The notes beneath the pieces were generated by a model that saw only the letters and a list, made by a program, of their open reading frames with translations, did no database searches and was not told the origin of the DNA. A stretch of 64,000 nucleotides of DNA from Acanthochlamys bracteata (taxonomy: Eukaryota; Streptophyta; Magnoliopsida; Pandanales; Velloziaceae), in contig CM034129.1 of the NCBI GenBank assembly GCA_019914995.1, positions 2,741,725 through 2,805,724 of the forward strand, in the 5' to 3' direction. Shown one piece after another: positions 1-12,241 of the stretch (the first letter of the stretch is position 1; every line of letters begins with the position of its first letter). Both the position numbers and the translations under genes were made by a program.

Positions 1-918
1 CGTACGTTCTGTATTTAATAAACAATTCAACAGAAGACGGCGTTTGAGATTTCGTCAGTTCAAGTACGTCATCTTGAATTGTTCTTCTTTCCAAGAAGAT
101 TCGTTCTGAAGGAGAAAACTGAATAAGAACATGTGTGTTTCTTAGTCATGCGTCTTTTGTGGGAAAGACGGTGATGTGTTTATTGAAGTTTCCTTTTATT
201 TCAACTAGGCGTGCCTTCATATTGAGTTTTTATATCATTGGAAGTTAATTAATTAATTGCTGGGATAACTGAAACCAGAGAGTTACCTTCGTGGATATTT
301 CGATTTATGTTTGAGTCTTCTTCTACTTTGTTATTAGAAATTAGTTAAAAAGGCATGCGCAAGGAAGAGTGCTAGAAGATGTCCTCTACCAAGAATTTCT
401 GGAAAATTTTGCTCACTCACCTTGACGACTTATAAAAAACAGAAAAAACGTCTTGACTACTGTTACTGAAGTCCAGCAAAACACTTTTAAAAATGTATAG
501 ACTCACATTTTACCTTAAACTACTTTATTCTAAATATATAAAAATTTTATATGTTTTAGTATTATTTTTAAATTAAAGTCATTATTACATCAAAATTTAT
601 AATAATGTTTATTTTTTATTTTTTTGTATTTTCAAACGTATTCAAAATTTATTTTGTATTATATAAATTTTGTATTAATAGTCAATTTTAAAATAAATTA
701 AAAAACTTAATAAAAAAATTTATTTTTTATTTTATATTAAAAATGAATTTAAAAAATAAAAATGAAACGGTTAATAAACACTCTTTTTACTCCGAATCTT
801 CAAGCCCCACTATTGCTTTTCCAAATTCATATCTTTTTTATTTTATTTTATTAAATCCCAACTCCAAGTTTATCTCTTCTTCTTCTTTATTCTTATTATT
901 CAGCAAGAAGGAAACGGA
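1..918. other. AT-rich sequence without a recognisable gene
   Basis: No reading frame here resembles a known protein. From about 480 to 780 the DNA is almost pure A/T with long T and A runs, typical of plant intergenic DNA or old MITE debris. The last 150 bases may hold the former promoter of the broken glucanase gene that follows. Confidence 0.5.
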
Positions 919-1470
919 ATGGCATCTTTTCTGTTATGGGCAATGGTGGTTTGCTGGTGTTGGTCAGTGATAGAAGGGCTTCGAGTGAACTGGGGGACTC
1001 GGGCAACACACCAGCTACCGCCGAAAACTATTGTGTAGATACTGCAAGACAACGGGATCAAGAAAGTGAAACTTCGAGTGCCACTGGGGAATTTTCTACT
1101 ACGATGGGCAGCCTATGTTTCCAATGGATCTATCTGGACAGAAGCAGAACGCTTTCCTCGTCGGAGCTAAGAACGTCAAGTACTTGCCGAAGCAATGGTG
1201 TATCTTCAACCCGAACGGGGTGGGAATCTAAGTGCGGGAATGCTTAGCTATGGGTCTTCATGTAATAATCTGGACACATGAACGGGAATGCTTCTTACGC
1301 ATTCAATATGTTCTACCAAGTTCAGGGCCAGCAGGAAGACAGCTGCTACTTCCAAAGACTTGCTACTGTTACAAGACAGAACCAATTCAATATATTTTAC
1401 CAAAGTTCAGGGCCAGCAGGAAGGCAGCTGCTACTTCCAAGGACTTGCTACTGTTACAAGACAACCAATC
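919..1470 (+). pseudogene. Broken GH17 glucan endo-1,3-beta-glucosidase with X8/CBM43 tail
   Basis: The ATG at 919 opens a plausible signal peptide, followed by VNWGTRATHQLPPKTIV, the start of the mature GH17 glucanase domain. A TAG stop comes next, then ILQDNGIKKVK in the same frame. The reading then jumps to the end of the GH17 domain in another frame (WGIFYYDGQPMFPMDLSGQ, KYLPKQWCIFNPN) and to the cysteine-rich X8 (CBM43) tail (YGSSCNNLD, NGNASYAFNMFYQVQ). Most of the roughly 300-residue catalytic barrel is missing, including the catalytic glutamates. At least three frame changes and one stop are present, and the X8 tail is partly duplicated. Intact relatives are secreted or GPI-anchored cell-wall and plasmodesmal callose hydrolases of about 450-500 residues. 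This copy cannot make an enzyme. Confidence 0.85.
1302..1470 (+). repeat. Two-copy tandem duplication, period 84 bp, inside the glucanase relic
   Basis: Two adjacent copies begin near 1302 and 1386. They share the stretch encoding QVQGQQEDSCYFQRLATVTRQ in the X8 tail. The second copy has an extra A (ccaaagttcag against ccaagttcag), which shifts the frame. The copies are about 90 percent identical, so the duplication postdates loss of most of the gene or happened around that time. Confidence 0.85.
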
Positions 1471-2384
1471 CCAAGGGACTTGTAATTTCATTATCCAGCT
1501 TGATTATTGAAACAATAGGTGATAAGATGAATGTAGTATTGAATATTAGATAAATGAATGATAATCCTTAGAGTTTACATGTGCGATTATATATAGACTA
1601 TATAATGAGTTTATTTTACATATAGCATTTAGCTGATAATTTAATATAATTTTTTTTCAACTCATGATAGATTAAATAATATGAGTTTGTCCAATAGTAT
1701 TTAAAATTTTGATATAGAATACGATTTTGCAAAAAAATCTACTAGCTAATTAGTAGAGTCCACATATGGTAAAAAAAAACTTGTAGAAACGTATTCACAA
1801 ACAAAATAATAGTTAATTTTAATATATTTCGTTCGTTCATAAAAAATTAAATTAATTGTTATTTGAAATGCTCTCTAATTTGTTACAGTAAAGCAAAATA
1901 GTTCTTACAAGTGTAACCTCCGAATTAATAAGTAATTTTAGTATGTGAATAATATCTTTTATGGTAGCAGCAATGATTCTATATTCAATTTTTGTAGAAG
2001 GGCACGCAATAATATTTTATTTCTTATTTCGCCTCAAAATCAGTGAATCAATAAGGAATTAGTATAAATTTATAATAAATCGTGTAGTGGTCGAATTATC
2101 GACTCGAAGCTTCAAACCGAATATAAAAGATATAAAAGAAGAGCAAATAATAGTCCCATATTTAGAGCTCATAGTTCTATACTTAACTTTTGTATTAATT
2201 TATAAATAGTTCCATAGGTTTAGCAAGAGTAATTACTGATGAATGAGAATCTTAGTTTGTAATATTCTTCAACTTATTTGTGTTATCCTTTCTCTTGCAA
2301 TTTCTTTGGTGAAAAGTTGATATTGTTTTTGAGACTAACAGAATAAACACAAAGTTCAAAACTTTTGGTCCTACCAAATGATTC
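1471..2384. other. Intergenic AT-rich DNA, promoter side of the MET1-like gene
   Basis: No gene was recognised. Only short random frames are present. The final few hundred bases should include the promoter of the PDZ/TPR gene at 2581, but no single clear TATA box could be chosen. Confidence 0.5.
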
Positions 2385-2576
2385 ATGTGGCCAATGTTTC
2401 AAACCCTTGATTCGCTCAAGAACAAAGAACAACCACACATGTCCAACAACAATCTAAAGAAATCATCTCTCCCTTCTCTTCACCATCTCTTCTTTCTCCT
2501 CTTGATTGATCTTCTTCATACTCTCATCTCCAACGCTAGCGAAATCAATTGGAAAGCAAAGCTAAGAAACAAGTAA
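2385..2576 (+). promoter_or_regulatory. 63-codon upstream ORF ending four bases before the MET1-like start
   Basis: An ATG-initiated frame runs from 2385 and stops with TAA at 2574-2576, just before the main ATG at 2581. It contains further in-frame ATGs (near 2391 and 2439), so it would act as a uORF for most plausible transcription starts. Its Leu/Phe-rich peptide has no recognised similarity. Whether it is transcribed depends on the 5' end of the mRNA, which cannot be seen here. Confidence 0.4.
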
Positions 2577-2580
2577 AACC

Positions 2581-5073
2581 ATGGCAACTACTCCATTGAG
2601 CAAACCATCACTCTGCTCATCACCATTACTACCAAGAACAAAGCCCACTAAGCTGAAGTACTTGTGTTTCACAGCATTCATATCACAAACGGAAGATAAC
2701 AAGATCTTGCGTTTAAATGATTCGATATTGAGTGCTCGGTTACTGAAATCTTCAGCATTTGTTGCTAGAGCTTCTTCATCAGCAACTGAACCTCAGTCAT
2801 CAAAGTCCGAAGGTGATGGAGAACGAGATGGTGAAGAAGAAGAGAAGTACGAAGAGTATGAAGTTGTGTTGGAGAAACCATATGGATTGAGGTTTGTGAA
2901 GGGGAGAGACGGTGGGACTTATATTGATGCTATTGCCCCGGAGAGCTCTGCGGATAAGACTGGGATGTTTCAAGTTGGAGACAAAGTGCTCGCTACAAGG
3001 TCCCAATGAGTTATAACATTTTCCCACTTCAAGTTTTTATTTTGTAAAGTTATATAATTTGCAAATTATATGTTATATCAATTGAGTGTAGAGTAGGTAG
3101 AAAATGGTTCTGGCTTCATGATGGCAGACAGATTCATGCAATACATCTTACCTTATAGCAACCAACTTGAAGCATCCGTGAATCATTCATGGTTCTGTTA
3201 GAATGACATTCATCATAATTGTACAGTTGTACTTATTGTTTGTTCTTTTGTAGTAGCCTTGAAATTCAAAAGCAAGAAGTGAATTTTCTACAGCAAAATA
3301 ATATAAATGAAATAGAAACTTTTGTTTAAATGATGTAGTGCTGTGTTTGGAGAAGAAATATGGCCAGCTGCTGAGTATGGGCGGACAATGTACACCATCC
3401 GTCAAAGAGTTGGTCCTTTGCTCATGAAAATGCAAAAGAGATATGGTAAGTCTAACAACAATAGTTTAGGTTTTCTAACAAGTAGCAACCCAACCATCAC
3501 ACATTAGACTGTCCAATTTGCTTTGGGTTGGTTTGTTGACAACTTAATAGAAGAAAAGCATGAAAGTTTTATATACAAATGAGTTACTCTGAGTGTGACT
3601 TAAATATTGATTATCCCTGTGATCTAGTAATATTCCAGTAATGATTATTTGCAATTTCAAATATTCATTGTATCATGTTTGAGTAGTCCTTTTCTCCCTC
3701 GTTTTACCGTGGTGAAGTTCTTCTTGATTCCAGGGAAGTTGGAGGATGCTGGTGAACTGACTGAGAAGGAGATCATAAGACAAGAAAGGAATGCTGGTTT
3801 TATTAGTAACAGAGTGAGGGAAATCCAAGTAAGCGTGAACAGAAACTTCTTTTAGTCTTTGGATGATTGTAGCTTGTATTTTATTAATGAGGTAGTTCAA
3901 TTCCAGTTAAATTTAAAAGATCTAGACAATGAAGGATTTAGTAGGACAGTAAAGAGTTTAACATCCTAATCCATGACAAATTTCTAGTTTGTGGTTGGTA
4001 TCATGATATATTCTCTTAGTAGTATGTACTGATATCAAAAGGTCGTAGTCTCCACTTCTTTGCTTTTCAAAAATTTCTCATTTTTCGGTTTAATGATTAA
4101 ACTTGTTGGCTAATTGCAGATGCAAAATTACTTGCGGAAGATGGAGCAAAAGGAACGACGAGAAAACGATCTTCGTGAGGGACTGAATCTGTACAAGTAA
4201 GTCAATCTCAGAATGAGAAGACAGTAAAGAAATGAGCCTAAACATAACTTGACTAGTTACTGCTGCTTCATATTTTCCATTTCGGATATATGCAAGACTT
4301 ATTATTGACAGGAACTGTAGAGAAACTTTGATAAGAACTCCAGCATTAGGTCGGTCTTGCTTGGAACTTCAGATAATATCCTTCAAGACCAATAGTCTTA
4401 ATGAAATTCCTTAAACAATTTCTAGTACAAAGACTGCTGCGCTACCCCGTTTTCCTTATCTTGATATAGGAATGGAATGTCGTAAGGCTGAGTCGTTAAT
4501 GGCGTTAATTTAGATATGAAGATATACATTTATAAATCCTTTTTTGTTGGCATAAGGGATGGAAAATACAATGAAGCACTTGAGAAGTTCGAATCAGTTT
4601 TGGGATCAAAGCCAGAACCAGAAGAAGCCTCAGTTGCAAGTTACAATGTTGCGTGCTGCTACTCCAAGCTGAATCAGGTATGCATTTGTGAGATACTCTA
4701 TAAATGTATTAATACTATAGATGCCACAATAGTTAGCCATGCACAATGTCTTTATTTGCAGGTACAAGCTGGTCTTTCTGCGCTAGAGGATGCTATGAAA
4801 ACGGGATTTGAGGATTTCAAGGTTTGGGACAGTTGAGCTGTACTAAATCTTAGACATGTTGATCACTAGGACATTTAAGCTTTTTTAAGTGCTGCTCATG
4901 ACTTATATATCTTGTGTGCATTATCACAGAGGATAAGAAATGACCCTGATTTGGCTAACCTAAGATCATCGGAGGAATTTGATCCCTTGGTGAAGAGGTT
5001 TGATGAATCATTCATCAATGAGAACGCCATAAATGCTATCAAGTCTCTTTTCGGCATCTTCAACAAGAACTGA
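2581..5073 (+). CDS. MET1: Chloroplast PDZ/TPR protein, MET1 (ZKT)-like photosystem II assembly factor
   Basis: Seven coding exons are supported by splice sites and phase: 2581-2999, 3339-3445, 3734-3828, 4120-4196, 4557-4677, 4762-4821 and 4930-5073, giving 340 residues (about 335 in the Arabidopsis protein). The Ser-rich N terminus looks like a plastid transit peptide. An acidic stretch covers residues 80-92. A PDZ-like domain spans about 91-176 (EVVLEKPYGLRF, TYIDAIAPESSADKTG, VGDKVLATS). A TPR region follows at about 225-310 (NGKYNEALEKFESVL, ASYNVACCYSKLNQV, GLSALEDAMKTGFEDF). In Arabidopsis MET1 is a thylakoid protein that binds CP43/CP47 and aids PSII supercomplex assembly and repair; the same role is inferred from similarity. 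Start choice: ACCATGGC is a good plant context and matches the family N terminus. Confidence 0.9.
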
Positions 5074-5701
5074 GCTGTACTTTTATTCAGCAAGAGAGTA
5101 AGAATGTAGGATAACTTCACGTCTTTCCTTTTCTCACCCCAGTTCTGAGCAGTTCCAATGATAGGTTGCAGGATACGAGGTCTGGCTCATTAGCTTAGTT
5201 TAGTAGCAAAAACTACTCCCTCTTCCTCTTCTTTTGATACCGTAAATTCATTATATAGCTGCACATAAGACACCGAGAGAGGATCCAACAAATTGTATTG
5301 GCAATTGTAAATTCATTCGAAGTTCATACTTTGATTTTTGTAAGTATTGTTTGTTTCCAAGAATTCTTGTATAAGGAGGGTAAAGAAAACCATCGTCGAT
5401 ATGATTTGTTGCAGAAGCAGGATATATAAACTCTATGCTTAAATCTCTTTGCCAACAAAAAACTTCGGATTCTCAGACAGCGTGATAAAAAGAGCAATCT
5501 TTAATTGATAATTCAGCATTAGGCATCAACAGCATAAGCCGGTCGACCAAAAAAAAAAAAAAAAAAAAGAAATACAAGCTTTTGTTGATAATCATTTGCC
5601 TGGAGTTACATTTGTCAAAGGCTCCACTATTCAGTTATCCTAGAGCCTTCTATAATAAGTTAAGAAGTTTAGAAGAATGAAAATGCTGAAAATACTGCAA
5701 G
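5074..5701. other. 3' flank of the MET1-like gene with a poly-A tract
   Basis: This holds the presumed 3' UTR and an A-run of about 20 bases near 5549-5569. No gene was recognised. The A-run could be an old retroposed tail or a slippage tract; nothing upstream of it identifies a source. Confidence 0.5.
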
Positions 5702-5968
5702 CCATCAGCTCAAACTAATATCTACTTTCACATTATCTCTTAGAACAGCAGCCGCTTCTTCTGGAAAGACTGGGTTGATGTACCACCCGCTCCCAATCTC
5801 AAAGCCTGCAATGCTACTCAACTGTGGAATAATTTGAAGCAACTAATGTGTGTAAGGTGAGCTACTTAAATGGCACGTCCAAAGGTGTTGCATGGATCAT
5901 GTAATTGAATGTCGGATCATTCAACAGTCTTGCCAACTTGAGAAGCATGAGCTTCAAAAGACCATCCA
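5702..5968 (-). pseudogene. Relic 3' end of a galactose-1-phosphate uridylyltransferase-like (ADP-glucose phosphorylase) gene
   Basis: Read on the minus strand, the DNA gives GLLKLMLLKLARLLNDPTFN and YMIHATPLDV, a stop, then in a shifted frame SPYTH-stop-LLQIIPQLSS, IAGFEIGSGWYINPVFPEEA and AAVLRDNVKVDI. This is the C-terminal part of the plant GalT/HIT-superfamily protein solved from Arabidopsis At5g18200. The stop stands where the family has Trp in its conserved THWxLQIIPQL stretch (TGG to TAG). A frameshift separates the two halves, and no upstream exons (catalytic HxHxQ region) remain nearby. In Arabidopsis this gene neighbours MLK1, and here the relic neighbours a MUT9-like kinase gene, which fits loss of an ancestral neighbour. 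Confidence 0.8.
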
Positions 5969-6599
5969 AATTATATATACTATTAATAAAAAGTTTGTAA
6001 AATTTTAAAATCTAAACAAAATTATATGTTACAGAATTATATAATTTTTTTAGAAACTTATAAAAAAATTACTTCTTCGGTAACATCATTTATGGCCCGG
6101 AAAGATCCAACCAGTGAGTGTGGAAGTGGGAAATTTTACAACAGTTAATTCATTATATGGTAATTATGAAATATCAAGCTTATTACTTATTTCGAAGAAT
6201 TTTTATTTAGAAATTAAATACAAAAGTTTAAAAGACGAATATAAAATTTGTTTATTAAGTAGAACCAGCTATACGAATTTCTCATATTTTATTAATAGTG
6301 ATACATTTTATTTAAAGCCTAGTTACTTATAGGTTATAGCACCGATAAATTTTCATATTTATTACTACAGAAAAACACAACCAAATAAACTCAAACAGAA
6401 TACAGAATCATAAAGAAAATAAAAAAATTTATTGTAAAAATCACGGACCAAAAACTCGCATACATTATTCATGTTTATAACATCAATAATATTTATGAAA
6501 TGTGACAAATAAAATAACGGTGGGGAAATGAGAAAGAAAAAGAATAATAATAAAATAGTAAAGAATAAAAAAAATGCATGCATGAATTTATGGGGGTTA
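5969..6599. other. AT-rich intergenic DNA upstream of the kinase gene
   Basis: No protein-like frame was recognised. Only short random ORFs are present. The distal part is presumably the promoter of the MUT9-like kinase gene. Confidence 0.5.
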
Positions 6600-6682
6600 C
6601 ATACAAAAACGCACACAGCGGGATTTCGGACAACGGGGAGCTTGTAGACAGACCACCACCACCACCATCATCTCTTCTCTTC

Positions 6683-6718
<36 letters not shown>

Positions 6719-7870
6719 CCACCAACCTCTTTCTTTATCGATTTCTCCGATCTATATTTCAATCTCAATCTATCGATTAGCAATCTGTTCATCAAAAACT
6801 TTTTTTCTCTCCCTGAATCTATTGCTTTTGATAAAATAAAAAAGAACGTTTCTTTCTGCTTTGTTTTGTTTAATCGCCGGTCTCTTCCGCCGCCAACTCT
6901 GATGCCAGCCGCCGCTGCAAAAAGGGACTAAGTTTCGATCGTAAGAACAATCGTTAATCTCGATTTTAAGCTCCGATCGTTGTGTTTTTTTTGTTGTTTT
7001 TTATGGTGTTTGGGGGGATTTTGATGGGATGAGGATGGGTGTTGCCGGTGATGAGAGGGTCCAGATTGTTTTGATGATCGGTTGAAGATGTAGATTTGAG
7101 TATAGATTAGATTGGGTATACAAAGTTTTGATTTTGATCTCTTTTTTTGCGTGCTATCGTTGTGGAAAGATGTCAGTTTGTCGATCGATTGGTGTGATAT
7201 ATGGGATTTTGCTTGAAATGATAAATGTTTTGGTTTTTTTTCATCTTTTCATCGTTTCTTACTTGGAAAATGGATTGCTGTGGGAGATTAATGATTGATG
7301 GTTGGAATGATTGCTTCTGTTATTGACGATTCAGTGACGAAGTGATTGCCGATTGCTTTCCGGGCAAAAGAAGGAATTCCACACTGAATTTTAGATGAGT
7401 GGTGATGGGGTACCAACTTTCTTTTTCCGTTCCCACATTCGATTCCTTCGAAAAGCCTCTGGTGCTTAAAAAAGTTGCTTCTTTAGGTTTATCAGTCGTA
7501 ATGGTTCGTGCTTTGGAAAGATTCATTTTTTTTATTCACCTTCTATGTTGTTTGTATCCAGCTGAGCTATTCTTTTCCTTTGTTTCTGGTTTGAGCTTAA
7601 TGTGCTCTGAAGTAATGTCTGGTTTTTTGGATTCTGGTGATGAGTCCACGCTTCAAGTTTGTTTTTCAGTGATTTAACTATCGGATCAATGTTATTTACG
7701 ATTTTGGAAAAACTAGCTTCATTGCGTGGTTTGTTAGACTTTTGGCACTATGTTTCAGTGTTTCTTTAGAGTTTTTGAATCTCTTAGCTACATTCTATAT
7801 AGGTTCAATGTCTCTCATAGCAGTTTAGTCTGATACTTTAACACCACCTTGTTTTACTGTCCAAAGGCAG
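6600..7870 (+). other. Probable 5' UTR exon and leader intron of the MUT9-like kinase gene
   Basis: GC-richer, CT-rich sequence from about 6600 to 6940 looks like a plant 5' leader. A donor GATC|GTAAGA at 6941 and an acceptor GGCAG| ending at 7870 would remove a leader intron of about 930 bases, joining the leader to the exon that carries the ATG at 7919. Long, T-rich first introns in leaders are common in plant kinase genes and often raise expression. The boundaries are inferred from splice motifs only. An out-of-frame ATG lies at 7908, eleven bases before the chosen start. Confidence 0.5.
6686..6716 (+). repeat. (CT)n microsatellite in the kinase gene leader
   Basis: About 15 uninterrupted CT units lie within the presumed 5' UTR. 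CT/GA tracts are frequent in plant leaders and core promoters. The tract is likely to vary in length between individuals. Confidence 0.9.
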
Positions 7871-7918
7871 GAAGGGCCTTCGTATATAGAGTGCACGTGT
7901 GCATTGCATGGGGAGAGG

Positions 7919-10900
7919 ATGCCAGAGCTGCGAAGTGGAGCACGGCAGGCTCGGTTGAAATCCAAGAGACTTGAGGATATACATCCCGCACAGCCACCTT
8001 TAGAGCAAGCTGATAACTGGGCTTTACCGCCTCCAAACAGAACGGGGAGAAGAGCAGGTGCAGGAAGAGGCAGAGGCTCAAATGCTGTAGTAGCAGCAAA
8101 CGGGCCTGCAGCTGCACCTGTTCGGCCTACAGTTGGAGCTAAAGGGAGGGGCGTGAAGATAATAGATTTGGACCCTGAGCCCTTTGACGTGCTGCCAGGA
8201 GCTGCAGTTGGCACTGCTAAAGACTTCCTTGTGAATCCAGCTGCTGAAGGTGCTGCTGACAAAGATTTGGGCATGGAGGGTGGAAGTGCAGATAAAATGG
8301 TAGGAGCCGAAGATGAAGCAACAACGGCTCCAGTTCCTGAGCGGGTAGTGTTGTAGCCCTATTCTTTTTTTAGTATGTTGTCAATGTGTCAAGTGGTTTT
8401 TTATGTGGTTTAGCATGCCATAATTACCCATGCAGATGGTTCAATTACACCACATGCATTATTTCTTTGTCGTCTTCTGAGCTGTCTGATGTTTGTGTGG
8501 CATGTCATAAATTATAACCATTTACGATTTAAGATAATCATTAGGGTAATGCTTCCATTATGGAGCCTCGAAAAGCCAAAGCACCAGATGAAACATGGCT
8601 ACCTGCAAAATTGTTATTACTAGATTTCCTGAATAACTTTAAATGACACGTGGCTGAAATGTGTTTATGCTCATCATAAAGCAATAGCATGCATAAGAAG
8701 TCAAATTATAGGTAGAGGACAGTTTACCTTTAACAGAACTTCATATTTGTTATTGAGCATGAATTCCCAGTTTTAGTCAGCAGAGTGAGGACAAACCGGT
8801 TGCACATTAATGACTGTGCAAAGTTCAGTTCGTTCACCCATTAAGTTTCTTTGTCTAAATCTTGATGCAGAAACCACATTTATATGTTTCTTGATTCCTG
8901 TGCTGCTCAATGACCTTCAACTTCATTTCTTTCTGCCAGTTCTTCTGTTTCATTTGTTTGTTGCTGTTGATGTTGTTGATTCCACTGATAGTCTTTTCTT
9001 AACTAAAAGATACATATACTGCAGGTTCAGGTAGGCACTTCCCCTGAGTATAAGATTGAGAGGAAGCTGGGTAAAGGTGGTTTTGGTCAGGTTTATGTTG
9101 GCAGAAGAATGTCAGGAGGAACAGAGCGTACAGGACCGGATGCCTTTGAGGTAGGAATAAAGCCTTGGAGATATTTGTATTCCTAGCATCTCAACCAATT
9201 TATGTTTACGAGCATGCATATGCTCTTCTTAGGTGGCATTGAAGTTTGAGCACCGAAGTAGTAAAGGCTGCAATTATGGTCCTCCTTATGAATGGCAAGT
9301 TTATAAGTAAGTGTTATTTTGATTTTTTTGGCAAAAAATCGTGCTTTCCTATTAAAAGGTTACATTCTGATATCTAACTTGATGATCTATGCTCAAAAGC
9401 ACTCTTAATGGATGTTATGGCATTCCATGGGTTCACCACAAGGGACGGCTAGGAGACTACTATATTTTGGTAAGATTTAATGTTTACTTGAGAGTTTTGG
9501 GACTTAAGCATTGTAACGAAAAAACTACTTTGACATAACTAAATGATTTAGGTCATGGATATGCTCGGACCTAGTTTATGGGATGTCTGGAACTCTGTTG
9601 GGCAGGCGTAAGATTCGTACCTATCTTTGTGTTGGCCCTTTTTTCTTTAGAATCGTCCAACTTACTTTGATCTCATGTTCAAACAGCATGCAACCAAGCA
9701 TGGTGGCTTGCATTGCTGTCGAAGCAATATCAATTCTTGAGAAGCTTCACATGAAAGGGTATTGTTTCCGTGTACTCATTATACTTTTTTATGTCTACTT
9801 CTACTTTAGTTTCCAGAGAAAGTTATGAGCATTGAATGATGGCATTAAATTGCTATCTGTTATTTCTCTAGGTTTGTGCATGGAGATGTTAAGCCAGAGA
9901 ACTTCTTACTAGGTCAACCTGGGACTCCTGACGAAAAAAAGCTTTACCTGATAGATCTTGGTTTGGGTAAGGTTTACCTATCAGTTAATCTAGTTTCTGA
10001 TTGAGCTGAGAATTTCTAATTAGAGCCCACAGGATTGCCTAGCTTGCCTTTCAGCCTGATTATAGTATCAATTTGCTATACTATTACTTTTAGCTGGATA
10101 GTGGACTTTCCTTTTTGCTGATGTTGCAATTATTAATGCTTGACAGCATCCAGATGGAAGGAATCGTCAGGCCAGCATGTTGACTACGATCAGAGACCTG
10201 ATATTTTCAGGTATTTTGACTTTTAAGTGTTGTTGCATGAAGATTAGTGTTTAACTTCGCATGTTGCAGGGGAACGATACGATATGCAAGTGTACATGCC
10301 CATTTAGGTCGTACAGGAAGTAGAAGGGATGATCTTGAGTCATTGGCGTACACCCTGATATTCCTGATCAGGGGAAGGTTACCTTGGCAAGGCTATCAGG
10401 TAATATCTAAGTTGCTTGTGCTACATGTATCATTTAGAGATTTTCTTTGCCTGCAATCTGTAACAATTTGATATCAATATGTCGTTTTGCAGGGAGACAA
10501 CAAGAGTTTTCTTGTTTGCAAAAAGAAGATGGCGACTTCTCCAGAATTGTTATGCTGTTTATGTCCACCTCCTTTTAAGCAATTTCTTGAAGCTGTGACC
10601 AATATGAAATTTGATGAGGAACCAAATTACTCAAAGCTTATTTCACTTTTTGAGAGCTTAATTGAACCCTGCACACCCCTTAGACCCATTAGAATTGATG
10701 GGGCTTTAAAGGTTCTTAAAGCTACATCCATTATGCATTGAAGGAACTTCAACTTTATATCATTTTGAGCTTTCAACTGTTTAACTGCTGGGTTCGTTAT
10801 TCAGGTTGGACAGAAGCGGGGGAGGTTACTTGTAAATCTTGAAGAAGATGAGCAGCCAAAGAAAAAGGTTAGATTAGGAAGCCCTGCCACCCAATGGATA

Positions 10901-12195
10901 TCAGTTTATAATGCAAGAAGACCCATGAAACAGAGGTAAAGCAGGAAAGTTCATCCACTTATTTCCTTAATTTTTCTAATTACACCACTTTTTTCCATCA
11001 AATCCCTGCGGGAAAGATATTTATTCAGCTTCAAGATCCAGCATTTAATATCTGAAGATGACTAGGGCACAAAACATGTCGTGCATGTTGGGTTTCCTTT
11101 TCGTCCGTGCATCTTCGGCAGGCATTTAAAATGATGAATTCTTATTCCTGACATTTAGAAAGAGATGGGAATAGTAAATGATTTCATGGTTTTGACATTA
11201 AAGTTTCTGTTCCCCCTTTTGAGGTTCAACAAATTGCAATATTTTTTCTGAAAGAACAAAGCATACAGTAGAAATCCTGTAGTAAGCGTTGTACTTTCTG
11301 GATTAAGTTAATGTGTGGATATCCATATTGGTTGCTATATTTTATTTTAAATAATGGCACAATCACCTTGGCGTGCAATGAGAGTGATGATTGTACGTGT
11401 GCATGTGTGCATATGGTAGAGCACATATCTGTGCAGGCACAACAATGAGCATTAGTGAAGAGGTAATTGTACTCAGGTTTTGGTTAAATGTTGAACCTGA
11501 AACAATGGGTGTTGTTATGCACACACAGTTTATGAATTTCTATATCTGAATTTATGGATAAGGGCTTTCATTTCTTCTTCTTTTCCCTGAGGTAGTAGCT
11601 ATTGCTAAAGTTCAACATAGAACTTCTATACAAGAAGGCTATTCTCTCTCAATTGATAAATAATAATTGAATTGTTTTAATTTTACAGATACCATTACAA
11701 TGTAGCAGATGGTAGACTTCACCAGCATATAGAAAAGGGTAACGAAGATGGTCTATATATAAGCTGTGTTGCTTCTTCAGCAAATCTTTGGGCCCTTATT
11801 ATGGATGCAGGAACTGGTTTCAGTTCTCAGGTTTATGAGTTGTCTCCTGTGTTTCTTCATAAGGTGTGTAACTAACTTGACAATTTTCTACTGCTTCATT
11901 AGTTGGAAATTGCGGCAGCTAATCTTTTTGTTTGATCCAATTTTTTGGCAGGATTGGATTATGGAACAGTGGGAAAAGAATTACTATATTAGTGCAATAG
12001 CTGGTGCAAATAATGGGAGTTCACTGGTTGTTATGTCTAAAGGTTTGTTGCTACTTCATTCTTTTCCATGCAGAACTTAAATCCAGTCTCTATGGTCATT
12101 TCAAAATATATGGTTGATGGATATCTTAATCATGGTTGGGTTAGTCTCTATCTGGGGGCAGAATTTACTCTTTTTTTCTTTTGCAGTGTGTATTC

Positions 12196-12241
<46 letters not shown>

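Noticed and set aside
6578..6931. 117-codon plus-strand frame over the CT repeat
   Set aside because: Made of CT-repeat serine/leucine stretches in a presumed leader; no similarity and stops before the true start.
7825..8274. 149-codon minus-strand frame opposite the first kinase exon
   Set aside because: Antisense shadow of a GC-rich coding exon; the plus strand reads as the conserved N terminus of the kinase.
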